Shown here piece after piece: positions 9,900 to 18,061 of a stretch of 64,000 nucleotides of DNA (position 1 is the stretch's first letter; every line of letters starts with the position of its first letter). Under the pieces are notes generated by a model. It was not told the DNA's origin and searched no databases. It saw nothing but the letters and a program-made list of their open reading frames with translations. The DNA comes from Caulobacter sp. BK020 (GTDB taxonomy: Bacteria; Pseudomonadota; Alphaproteobacteria; Caulobacterales; Caulobacteraceae). The stretch spans positions 310,001 through 374,000 of the forward strand of contig NZ_SLZL01000002.1 in assembly GCF_004342605.1 (NCBI RefSeq). The letters are read 5' to 3'. A program made the translations under genes and the position numbers.

Positions 9900-12869
9900 T
9901 CAGAAGTTGTATTGCAGGCTGACGTTCACCGCCCGGCCCAGCGGATCATAGAGACCCGTATAGGTGTTGGGGTTGTTGGTGGTGCCGTCGACGAAGGTCG
10001 CGGGGACGACCGGCGGCGACTTGTCGAACAGGTTGTTGATCGAGATCCGCGCCGTCATGTCCTTGACCACCATCACCGACGCCGCCAGGTCGAAATAGCT
10101 GTAGGCCTTCATCTTGGTCAGGATCTTGTAGCCTTGAGGACCGGCGCCGCCGTTGAGGGCGTTGTCGGTGCTGTTGGCCGAAAGCTTGGTGTCGCCGATA
10201 TAGCGCCAAGCCAGCGAGATATTGCTGTTGCGCCACGGCGTGCTCCAGGTGGCGCGCGCGTTATGCGCCCACTTGGGGGCCGGGGCGTAGCAGCTGGGCT
10301 GGCCGTAATAGCCCGCGCAGTCCTGAGCTGGCGTGGTCGGCGAGTCCTGGCCCATGCTGCTGTCCAGCAGCGTGCCGACCATGTTCAGGTCCATGCGGCC
10401 GTACTTGCCGATGTCGAAGTTGTAATCGGCCTGGATGTCGGTGGCCTTGTAGTTGAGGATGTTGGTGTTCTCGGTGCCGCCGGAGATGAAGCCGGTGGTC
10501 GTCGACGTGCCGTCCAGGCGGCCGGTGGTCGGGTCGCGCTTGACGAAGCGGCAGTAGTACTGGAGGCCGGTGGTCAGGCAGTTCGACAGGGCGACATTGG
10601 CGTCGATATAGCCGATGAAGTCCTTGATCTTGATGTCGACGTGGTCGATCGAGAACATCAGGCCGGGCACGAACGACGGCGTGTAGACCAGGCCCAGGGT
10701 CTGGGTGATCGCCTTTTCGGGCAGGAGATTGATGTTGCCGCCGCCGGCGTAGCGGCGACAGCCGTTCGGCCCGCAATCGGCGATGGACTTGTTGGCGTAC
10801 TGCGCGGCCGTCACGCCGGTGTTGGCGCACTGGGCCGCCGTCGCCGCGCCCGGCTGGCTGAGCGAGGTCGCCGAGCAGGGATCGACGCCGTTGTAGCTGA
10901 AGTTCCGCGGCGAATAGAGTTCGGAAATGTTGGGCGCGCGGGCGGCGGAGTTGTAGCTGAACCGCACCAGCAGGTCGCTGACCGGACGATACAGGCCCTC
11001 GACCTTGGAGGTGTAGAGTTCCTTTTTCTGGTTGTCGTACTTGGACGCCCGGATGCCGGTGTTGAACACCAGGCTCTTGACGAAGGGCAGGTCGTTGGCG
11101 ATCGGCAGCTGGGCTTCGCCGTACAGTTCCTTGACGCCGTAGTGGCCGCCCGTGGTGCTGAACCAGCCCTCATAGTCGACGGTGGCCTGGTCGGCGTTGA
11201 CCTTCAGGCTTTCACGGCGGTACTCGGCGCCCAGGGCGACGGCGACGCCTTCCTTGGCCCACGGGCTCTTGATCCCGTACTGGCCCAGATCGCCAGTGAT
11301 GTTGGCCGTCACGTCCCGTTGTTCGACGACATTGGTCCAGCGGTAGTTGTCGTAGACGTAAGGATAGACCTTGGGGTCGATCTTGTTGGCCTGGAAGATG
11401 TTGGCGGCGACGCAGTTGGTGTCGGTCTTGTCGACCACCGACTGACAGGTCGGCGCGCCGCCGACGCTGACGACGTTCACGGCGCGGGCGAAGCGGTCGG
11501 GGTTGATCTCGTTGCGGTCGGACAGGGTGTTCTCGACGCGCGAGGCGATGAAGTTGACGTCGTAGTGCCAGCCGTCGAACAGGTCGCCCTTCAGCCCGCC
11601 GCTGAAGCGGTAGTCGGCGTTCACGATGCGGTTCTGGACGGGAATGCTGCCGGGACCCTGCTGCAACAGGTAGTAGTCGGCGCTGACCGTGCTGGCCGTG
11701 CCGGCCGAGGCGCCGCACAGGCTCTGGGCCTGGCTGGCGGACAGGAACGGGTTGTTGCAATTGATGTCGAGGGTCTGGCCGTAGGCGCCGGACTGCTGCT
11801 CGACCGACACGTCGCGCATCACCAGCAGGTTGGCGTAGGCTTCGAGCGCGTCGTTGAAGTGATAGTTGGCGAACAGGCCGCCGGTGAACCGCTTGTCGGA
11901 GCGGATGAAGTTCCAGTCCTTGCGGGTGTTGCTGGCGTAGTCGGCGGCGTTGGCCGTCGACACGAAGCTCTGGCTGCCGTCCTTGTTGATGAAGTAGCCG
12001 TTGCCGGCGTTCGGCCCGCTGGCGATGTCGAGGCGGCCCCACGGCGTGTAGCTGGTGTTGACCGAGCACGACAGCGCGGTGGTGCTGCCCGCCACGCGGC
12101 ACGACGAATAGTCGCGCGCGCTCCACTTGACCGGGTTCTGGTCGCGATAGTCGGCGAAGATGCTGATGTTGCCCTTGTCATCCGCGAAGTTCTTGCCGGC
12201 CGCGAAGTTGATGTCCCAGCGGCCGCCGTCGGTCACGTGCTTTGAGGGCAGCGGGAAATTCGGATACTGCGAGATCAGCCCGCGCATGGCGGTGTCGTCG
12301 TTGGTGTGCTGGAAGAAGCTGTAGGAGGCGTTGACCTGCACGCCGTCGAACTTCTTGTTCAGCACGAAGTTCACGACGCCGGCCACGGCGTCGGAGCCGT
12401 AGGTCGAGGAGGCGCCGCCCGACAGGACGTCGACGCGCGAGATCAGGGCCACCGGCACGATGTTGAGGTCGATCGCCTGGACGGGCAGCAGGCGCTCGCC
12501 GTCCAGGAGCACCAGGGTGCGCTGGTTGCCCAGTCGGCGCAGGTTCACCTTGGCCTGGCCGCCATTGTCGAAGCCGGCGCCGAACTGGTTGTTGTCGGGG
12601 CGGACCTGCGGCAGACGGTTGAGCGCGTCCTCGATGTTCAGCACGCCCTGGAACTGCAGTTCCTGCTTGTCCATGGTCACGATCGGCGCGGCCGACTGGA
12701 CGTTCGGGCGGCGGATGCGGGTGCCGGTCACGATGACCGCGTCGACGGTATTGTCCTTGTCGGCCTTCACCTCGGACTGCTGGGCATGTGCGGCCTGGGA
12801 GAAGGCCAGGGTCGACACGGCGATGGACGCCATGAGACCCGCTTTGAACCGGTCAGATCTGCCAATCAT
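9900..12869 (-). CDS. TonB-dependent receptor without STN domain, N-glycan locus
   Basis: A 989-residue outer-membrane receptor. It has a signal peptide ending in AHAQ, a TonB-box-like stretch (VDAVIVTGTRIRR), a plug domain (LNIEDALNRLPQVRPDNNQF, RTLVLLDGERLLPVQ, GSDAVAGVVNFVLNKKFDG) and a beta-barrel ending in an aromatic residue (LQYNF). It is clearly a paralogue of the receptor at 14725-18024: plug, cysteine pairs (DCGPNGC) and the terminal VDGTTNNPNTYTG stretch are shared, but it lacks the STN extension and so should not signal to the FecR/ECF pair. Divergent from the ECF gene and convergent with the fucosidase. Transport of N-glycan-derived oligosaccharides is inferred from location only. 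Confidence 0.92.
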   Translation of the reverse strand: MIGRSDRFKAGLMASIAVSTLAFSQAAHAQQSEVKADKDNTVDAVIVTGTRIRRPNVQSAAPIVTMDKQELQFQGVLNIEDALNRLPQVRPDNNQFGAGFDNGGQAKVNLRRLGNQRTLVLLDGERLLPVQAIDLNIVPVALISRVDVLSGGASSTYGSDAVAGVVNFVLNKKFDGVQVNASYSFFQHTNDDTAMRGLISQYPNFPLPSKHVTDGGRWDINFAAGKNFADDKGNISIFADYRDQNPVKWSARDYSSCRVAGSTTALSCSVNTSYTPWGRLDIASGPNAGNGYFINKDGSQSFVSTANAADYASNTRKDWNFIRSDKRFTGGLFANYHFNDALEAYANLLVMRDVSVEQQSGAYGQTLDINCNNPFLSASQAQSLCGASAGTASTVSADYYLLQQGPGSIPVQNRIVNADYRFSGGLKGDLFDGWHYDVNFIASRVENTLSDRNEINPDRFARAVNVVSVGGAPTCQSVVDKTDTNCVAANIFQANKIDPKVYPYVYDNYRWTNVVEQRDVTANITGDLGQYGIKSPWAKEGVAVALGAEYRRESLKVNADQATVDYEGWFSTTGGHYGVKELYGEAQLPIANDLPFVKSLVFNTGIRASKYDNQKKELYTSKVEGLYRPVSDLLVRFSYNSAARAPNISELYSPRNFSYNGVDPCSATSLSQPGAATAAQCANTGVTAAQYANKSIADCGPNGCRRYAGGGNINLLPEKAITQTLGLVYTPSFVPGLMFSIDHVDIKIKDFIGYIDANVALSNCLTTGLQYYCRFVKRDPTTGRLDGTSTTTGFISGGTENTNILNYKATDIQADYNFDIGKYGRMDLNMVGTLLDSSMGQDSPTTPAQDCAGYYGQPSCYAPAPKWAHNARATWSTPWRNSNISLAWRYIGDTKLSANSTDNALNGGAGPQGYKILTKMKAYSYFDLAASVMVVKDMTARISINNLFDKSPPVVPATFVDGTTNNPNTYTGLYDPLGRAVNVSLQYNF

Positions 12870-13218
12870 CTAGATTATCCCCTAGGCGCGGGTGAATTCC
12901 CGGCGTCCCCTAGAGGTCAAGACGGACGCCCGGCGCCGTTCCTTGGGTCGGTTGACGAAATTATGTGATTTTCGCGACAATCGTGGTTGGTCGCCTTTCG
13001 GGCCGGTCCGGCGTCGTCGATGTCGATGGGCGGCTGCCTCCTCAAAGGGCAGGCGGCCGGAAAGGGGATGGCGACTGTGTTCTTGACTCGCCGCCGCCTC
13101 AGGTCGCCCCTAGTAGGCGCAGCTTGCTCAGAGTCGCCATTCCAATGATCGATCAGATCGCGCCAAGGTTCCCGGCGCCCGCACGGTCGCCGCCCGGCCC
13201 TTCGAGGCGGCGTGCGCC
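12870..13218. other. Divergent intergenic region between TonB receptor and ECF sigma gene
   Basis: These 349 bases separate the two divergent transcription units and must hold promoters for both. I see TTGACG at 12952 and TTGACT at 13083 but no convincing -10 at a proper distance, and no clear operator palindrome. No coding potential worth reporting. Confidence 0.5.
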
Positions 13219-13794
13219 GTGACGTCCGATCGGGAACACATCGTCAAATGGGTGGCCAACGAGGTCATGCCGCATGAGGCTGGCGTGCGGGCCTGGTTGC
13301 GCCGCGCGCGGGTGCCGGCCGACGAGATCGACGATTTGATGCAGGAGGCCTACGCCAAGCTGGTCGGCTTGCAGCACGTCGATCAGATCGAGAGCCCGGA
13401 CGGCTACTTTTTCCAGGTCGTTCGCAATCTGCTCACGGACAAATTACGTCGCGCCAAGGTGGTTCGTATCGAAACGGCTACGGAAATCGACACGCTGTCC
13501 GTCTGTTCTGATGAGCCGTCACCCGAACAGGCCACGGCTGCGCGTCGTGAACTGTCCCGGGTGCAGGCTCTGATCCAAGCTTTGCCGGAACGCTGCCGGC
13601 GGGTATTCGAGCTGCGAAAGGTCCTGGGCGTGCCGCAACGTGAAATCGCCCGACGGCTGGGCATCAGCGAGAGCGCCGTCGAGAACGAGGCGGTCAGGGG
13701 CATGCGCCTGATCATGCGCGCGCTGCAGGAAGAGGGCGCCGAGGTGCGTGGCGACCGGGTGAGAAAGACGAATGACCGATCGCGAAACGGCTGA
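13219..13794 (+). CDS. ECF-family RNA polymerase sigma factor, FecI-like
   Basis: A 191-residue protein with sigma region 2 (~15-80: RVPADEIDDLMQEAYAKLVG, GYFFQVVRNLLTDKLRR) and region 4 (~113-170: LPERCRRVFELRKVLGVPQ, REIARRLGISESAVENEAVR). The GTG start at 13219 is the first in frame giving a full region 2. It overlaps the downstream fecR-like gene by 23 bp. In FecI/FecR systems the sigma factor is held or activated by the membrane FecR protein when an STN-bearing receptor senses its substrate; the receptor two genes on has exactly that domain. The likely target is the receptor/PNGase genes, an inference from gene order. Confidence 0.93.
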   Translation: MTSDREHIVKWVANEVMPHEAGVRAWLRRARVPADEIDDLMQEAYAKLVGLQHVDQIESPDGYFFQVVRNLLTDKLRRAKVVRIETATEIDTLSVCSDEPSPEQATAARRELSRVQALIQALPERCRRVFELRKVLGVPQREIARRLGISESAVENEAVRGMRLIMRALQEEGAEVRGDRVRKTNDRSRNG

Positions 13795-14728
13795 GGATAT
13801 CGAGGCGGAAGCCGCCCGATGGGTCTGGCGATTGGATCGCGACGGCCGCCTCCCGGAACTGGAGATCCAGCTCGAGACCTGGCTCGCGGGCGACGCGCGC
13901 CGTCGTGGCGCCTTCCTGAAAGCCGAGTCGGTGTGGACGCTGCTGGACCGGGCGGGCGGAACGGCGTCGCGATCTTTCGCGAAGCCCGCTCGGCCGGTGT
14001 CGCGCCGCGTCCTGTTGGCCGGTGCGGGCGGTGCGATCGCCGCGGCGATGGTCGGGGCCAGTGTCCTGATCCTGCGCGAGGATCAGTTCAGCACAGGCGT
14101 CGGCGAGGTTCGCCGCGTGCCGCTTGAGGATGGTTCGGCTGTCGCCATCAACACCGCCTCGGCGGTGGAAGTGGCCTTCCAACGGACGCAACGGACCGTT
14201 CGCCTGAAGGACGGCGAGGCCTGGTTCCAGGTCGCCAAGGACGTCCAGCGGCCGTTCGTGGTCGAGGCTGGCGCGGTCCGCGTGCGAGCCGTGGGCACGG
14301 CCTTCTCGGTGCGTCGTCGCGCCAATGGCGCCGATGTCCTGGTCACCGAGGGCGTGGTCGAGGTCTGGGCCGAGGGCGCAACCCGCGCGCCGTCGCGCCT
14401 CAGAGCCGGGCAGGGGGCCTTCGTCGATGCGAGCGCTGTCGTGCGTCCGGCGGTCGCCGCGCCTGACGCGGTCGATCGAAAGCTGGAGTGGCGTTACGGC
14501 AAGATCGATCTGGCCGGCGAAACCCTGGGCGAAGCGGTCGCCGACTTCAACCGCTACAACGAGCGCAAGCTGGTCATCGCCGATCCTGGGATCGCCGACG
14601 AGCGCCTCTATGGGGCCTTCAATACCGGCGGGCCAGACGCCTTCGCCGCTGCGGTCGGCGCCAGCCTGGGGATCGAGGTCGAGGTCCGCGACAGCCAAAT
14701 CATCCTGGGCCGGAGGCGCGCGTCATAA
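13772..14728 (+). CDS. FecR-family transmembrane sigma regulator
   Basis: A 318-residue FecR protein. The N-terminal cytoplasmic DUF4880-type part (~10-55, ARWVWRLDRDGRLPELEIQL, WLAGDARRRGAFL) contacts the sigma factor. A single membrane segment follows (~72-95, RRVLLAGAGGAIAAAMVGAS), then the periplasmic FecR domain (VRRVPLEDGSAVAINTASAV, VRLKDGEAWFQVAKDVQRPF, VRAVGTAFSVRRR) and a C-terminal STN-interacting segment (DFNRYNERKLVIADPGIAD). It lies between the ECF gene (23-bp overlap) and the STN-receptor gene, whose probable start overlaps this stop codon. It should carry the signal from the outer-membrane receptor to the ECF sigma factor. Confidence 0.94.
   Translation: MTDRETAEDIEAEAARWVWRLDRDGRLPELEIQLETWLAGDARRRGAFLKAESVWTLLDRAGGTASRSFAKPARPVSRRVLLAGAGGAIAAAMVGASVLILREDQFSTGVGEVRRVPLEDGSAVAINTASAVEVAFQRTQRTVRLKDGEAWFQVAKDVQRPFVVEAGAVRVRAVGTAFSVRRRANGADVLVTEGVVEVWAEGATRAPSRLRAGQGAFVDASAVVRPAVAAPDAVDRKLEWRYGKIDLAGETLGEAVADFNRYNERKLVIADPGIADERLYGAFNTGGPDAFAAAVGASLGIEVEVRDSQIILGRRRAS
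14712..14727 (+). promoter_or_regulatory. Shine-Dalgarno and probable non-canonical ATA start of the STN receptor
   Basis: GGAGG at 14712-14716 is followed after 8 bases by ATA at 14725, which overlaps the fecR stop as ATAA, mimicking the usual ATGA overlap. No ATG or GTG exists in the reading frame between 14488 (deep inside fecR) and the signal peptide. Confidence 0.5.
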
Positions 14729-17700
14729 CCTCGCCGCCCGCTCTCGAAGACCTCGCAGACGGCGTCGGGCCATCGCCTCGGCCCAGGTCGAGGTCTTCGC
14801 GCGGACGCCAGGGACGCCTTTTGGCCTGCCTGATCGTAATCGGGGCGGCGTTGGCGCATCCTGCGCTGGCCGGCGTGAAGACCTTCCGGATCAAGGCGCA
14901 GGACGCCGGCCCAGCCGTGACCGAATTCGCCCGTCAGGCGGATGTCCAACTGGTGCTGTCGGCCGCCGCGGCGCAAGGCCGGCGCGCCAACGCCCTGAAC
15001 GGGACGTTCGATGTCGGCCAGGGGCTGGAGCTCTTGTTAAAGGGCACTGGCCTGCGGGCCCGGCGCATCGCCCCGGGGATCTACGCCGTTACCCTGGAGC
15101 CCAGGCCGCGGTCGCCTTCGGCGCCTGTCGTGGTTCAGCCCGTTCCGCCGACCGAGAGCGCGACGCCGACCTCGCTGGATGAGCTGGTGGTGACGGGCAC
15201 GCGCATCCGCCGGGCCAACACCACGGCCGCCGCGCCCGTGACGACCCTGTCCCAGGCGGAGCTGCGTCTGAGCGGGGTGCTCAATCTGGAGGAGGCGATC
15301 AACCGGCTGCCGGAGGCGCGCGCCGACTCGACCCAGTTCACCAACGGCTCGGACGCCGACGGCCGGGCCCAGATCAATCTGCGGAACCTCGGCCATCAGA
15401 GGACCCTGGTCCTGCTGGACGGTGAGCGCCTGGCCCCGGTGCAGGCCGTCGACCTCAACATCATACCGGCCGCCCTGGTGCGGCGAGTCGACATTCTGAC
15501 GGGCGGAGCCTCGACCACCTACGGCTCGGACGCCGTGGCCGGGGTTGTCAACTTCGTGCTGGATCGCGACTTCGAGGGCGTGCGGATCGATGGCGGCTAC
15601 AGCGTCTACCAGCACGCCAATGACGACGTAGCGGTCCGCGGCGTGATCGCGGGCTTCGCCAACATAAAGACCCCGGCGCGGCGCGTCACCGACGGCGTCC
15701 GCAGGGACCTGACCCTTACGGCGGGGACCCGGTTCGCCGGAGGACGCGGCGAGGTCGCTCTTTTTGGCGCCTACCGCAGCCAGGATCCCGTGCAGTGGAA
15801 GGATCGGGACTTCTCCGCCTGCCGGATCATCGCGAGCGACGACGACGGCGCGCCGTCCTGTGCGGTCAGCACGCTCTACACGCACCATGGCCGCTTCCAG
15901 CCGATTACCGGCCCTTCGGCGGGGCAGGTCTTCTACACCGGGGCGGATGGCGCGTTCGCGCCGGCGGCCGACGGCGACCTTTACGCCGCCAACACCCGTG
16001 AGAACTTCAACTTCATGAGGTCGGACGAGCGACGCTCGGCGGGCGCCTTCGTGAACTTCCGGGCGTCCAAGGCCGCCCAATTCCGCGCCAGCCTGCTCTA
16101 CATGAAGGACGCGACCTACAGTCAGTTCTACCCCTACATCAACACCGTGGACGTGCCCGCGGGGGGCTTCCAGATCAATTGCCGCAACCCTTTCCTGTCG
16201 GCCAGCCAGGCCGCCTTGCTGTGCGGTTCGGCGGCCGGATCAAGCCAGATGGTCTCCACCCGATACACCGCGATCATGGGCGGCTCGGGCAGCCGGCCGC
16301 TGCGCGCGGAAGCGATCAATCAGGACTACAGGATCAGCCTGGGCCTGGGCGGCGAGGTGTTCGACCATTGGCGGTATGATCTGTCGGCGATCCGCTCGAC
16401 GGTCTTCAGCTCGCTCTCCGACAGCAACGAGGTCGACCCGAGCCGGCTCAACAGGGCTCTGAACGTCGAGCTGGTCGACGGCGTGCCGACCTGCGTCGCC
16501 AGGATCGACGGGACCGATCCCGCCTGCGTGCCGGCCGACATCTTCCGGCAAAACGGCGTCGACCCGCGTTTCTACGCCTATGCCTACCGCGACTATGTCT
16601 GGGCCAATCACTATGGGCAGACGGACCTGATCGCCAATTTGTCGGGGGACCTGACGGATTACGGCGTGAAGAGCCCATGGACCGGCCAGGGCGTCGCCGT
16701 CGCGCTGGGCCTCGAATACCGCGCCGACTCCCTCAAGCAGAAGATCGACCCGGCGGCGCTGGCGTTCGAACAGCTGAGCCCGCCGCTGCGGGGACGCCAA
16801 TCGGTGCGCGAGATCTACGGCGAACTGCAGGCGCCGATCGCCGAGGGGCGGCCCTGGATCGAACGGCTGGAGGTCAATGCGGGCGTTCGATATTCAAACT
16901 ACAATACCGGCGGCGGCCTTCTGGCCACCCGGAAATATGAGCTGCAGTACCAGCCCACGTCCGACTGGCTGGTCCGCGCCAGTCTCAACAAGGCCGCTCG
17001 CGCGCCCAATATTTCCGAGCTCTATACCGGTTCGACTTACGGCGTGATCGGCCTGTCGGACCCGTGCTCGGGGCCGTCTCCGGCCGCAAGCCTCATCGCC
17101 TGCCAGCGCACCGGCGTGAGCGCCGCCCAGTACGGCCGCATCCCTGATTGTCCAGACCAGCTGTGCCAGACCTATGGCGGCAACGGCAATCGAAGCCTGC
17201 ATCCCGAGAACGCCAGGACCCGGACGATCGGCCTGGTCTATACGCCGCGCGGCCTGCCCAGCTTCAGCGTCTCCGCCGACTACTACAGGATCGCCGTGAA
17301 GGGCTATATCGGCCCGATCCTGGCCGACAGCGTGTTTCAAAGCTGCCTGGACACGGGCCAGGACTACTATTGCCGGTTCGTGCATCGGGCGGCCGATACG
17401 GGTGCTCTGTTCGGCAGCCCGGCGACGGGGGGATATATCGCCACCGGCGCCCAGAACACCGCCTTGCTGATCAACGAAGGCGTGGACATCCAGGCCAGCT
17501 ATAACCTGTCGCTGGGCGCGCTCGGGCGACTGGGTCTCGATCTGACCGGCATGCGGCTGATCACCACCGGCGGCAGGAGCGCGCCGGACGATCCCTTGCG
17601 CAACTGCGCCGGCTATTTCGGACCGCCCCAGTGCCATGCGCCCCAGCCGCTCTGGCGTCACAACCTCGTCGCCACCTGGCGGTCGCCCTGGCGTGAGGCG

Positions 17701-18024
17701 GTCGTGTCCCTCAACTGGCGCCACATCGGCCCGACGCAGCTGGCGGCCAACAGTCGGGACGCCGCCCTCAGCGCCGGGGCGCCCCCGTATGCGTATCCGT
17801 CGTTCGCCAAGCTGGAGGCCTATGACTATTTCGATCTGGGAATCTCGATGCGGCTGCGCCCCGGCCTGACCGTCCGCCTGGTGGCCAACAACCTGTTCGA
17901 CCTGACTCCGCCGGTCGTTCCGTCGACCTTCGTGGACGGCACCACCAACAACCCCAACACCTACACCGGAACCTACGACCCGCTGGGGCGCGACCTGCAT
18001 CTCGCCTTCAGCCTGGGTTTCTAG
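14725..18024 (+). CDS. TonB-dependent transducer with STN domain, N-glycan locus
   Basis: About 1,099 residues. An N-terminal signal peptide (hydrophobic core LLACLIVIGAALAHPALA) is followed by an STN/secretin short domain (~50-125: FRIKAQDAGPAVTEFARQAD, GTFDVGQGLELLLKGTGLRA), a TonB-box-like LDELVVTGTRIRR, the plug (GVLNLEEAINRLPEARADS, GSDAVAGVVNFVLDRDFEG) and a barrel ending LAFSLGF. The STN domain is what lets a receptor signal through FecR to an ECF sigma factor, and both are encoded directly upstream. The start is uncertain: a well-placed Shine-Dalgarno points to ATA at 14725, while TTG at 14821 would leave a signal peptide without basic residues. It is a paralogue of the receptor at 9900-12869. 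Confidence 0.9.
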   Translation: MTSPPALEDLADGVGPSPRPRSRSSRGRQGRLLACLIVIGAALAHPALAGVKTFRIKAQDAGPAVTEFARQADVQLVLSAAAAQGRRANALNGTFDVGQGLELLLKGTGLRARRIAPGIYAVTLEPRPRSPSAPVVVQPVPPTESATPTSLDELVVTGTRIRRANTTAAAPVTTLSQAELRLSGVLNLEEAINRLPEARADSTQFTNGSDADGRAQINLRNLGHQRTLVLLDGERLAPVQAVDLNIIPAALVRRVDILTGGASTTYGSDAVAGVVNFVLDRDFEGVRIDGGYSVYQHANDDVAVRGVIAGFANIKTPARRVTDGVRRDLTLTAGTRFAGGRGEVALFGAYRSQDPVQWKDRDFSACRIIASDDDGAPSCAVSTLYTHHGRFQPITGPSAGQVFYTGADGAFAPAADGDLYAANTRENFNFMRSDERRSAGAFVNFRASKAAQFRASLLYMKDATYSQFYPYINTVDVPAGGFQINCRNPFLSASQAALLCGSAAGSSQMVSTRYTAIMGGSGSRPLRAEAINQDYRISLGLGGEVFDHWRYDLSAIRSTVFSSLSDSNEVDPSRLNRALNVELVDGVPTCVARIDGTDPACVPADIFRQNGVDPRFYAYAYRDYVWANHYGQTDLIANLSGDLTDYGVKSPWTGQGVAVALGLEYRADSLKQKIDPAALAFEQLSPPLRGRQSVREIYGELQAPIAEGRPWIERLEVNAGVRYSNYNTGGGLLATRKYELQYQPTSDWLVRASLNKAARAPNISELYTGSTYGVIGLSDPCSGPSPAASLIACQRTGVSAAQYGRIPDCPDQLCQTYGGNGNRSLHPENARTRTIGLVYTPRGLPSFSVSADYYRIAVKGYIGPILADSVFQSCLDTGQDYYCRFVHRAADTGALFGSPATGGYIATGAQNTALLINEGVDIQASYNLSLGALGRLGLDLTGMRLITTGGRSAPDDPLRNCAGYFGPPQCHAPQPLWRHNLVATWRSPWREAVVSLNWRHIGPTQLAANSRDAALSAGAPPYAYPSFAKLEAYDYFDLGISMRLRPGLTVRLVANNLFDLTPPVVPSTFVDGTTNNPNTYTGTYDPLGRDLHLAFSLGF

Positions 18025-18061
18025 CGCCGGCCCGTTTTCATCCTTCATTCGAGTTCCGCTT

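Noticed and set aside
9813..12245. Long plus-strand open frame opposite the TonB receptor
   Set aside because: Composition rich in V/G/D/R with no domain; mirror of the receptor codons.
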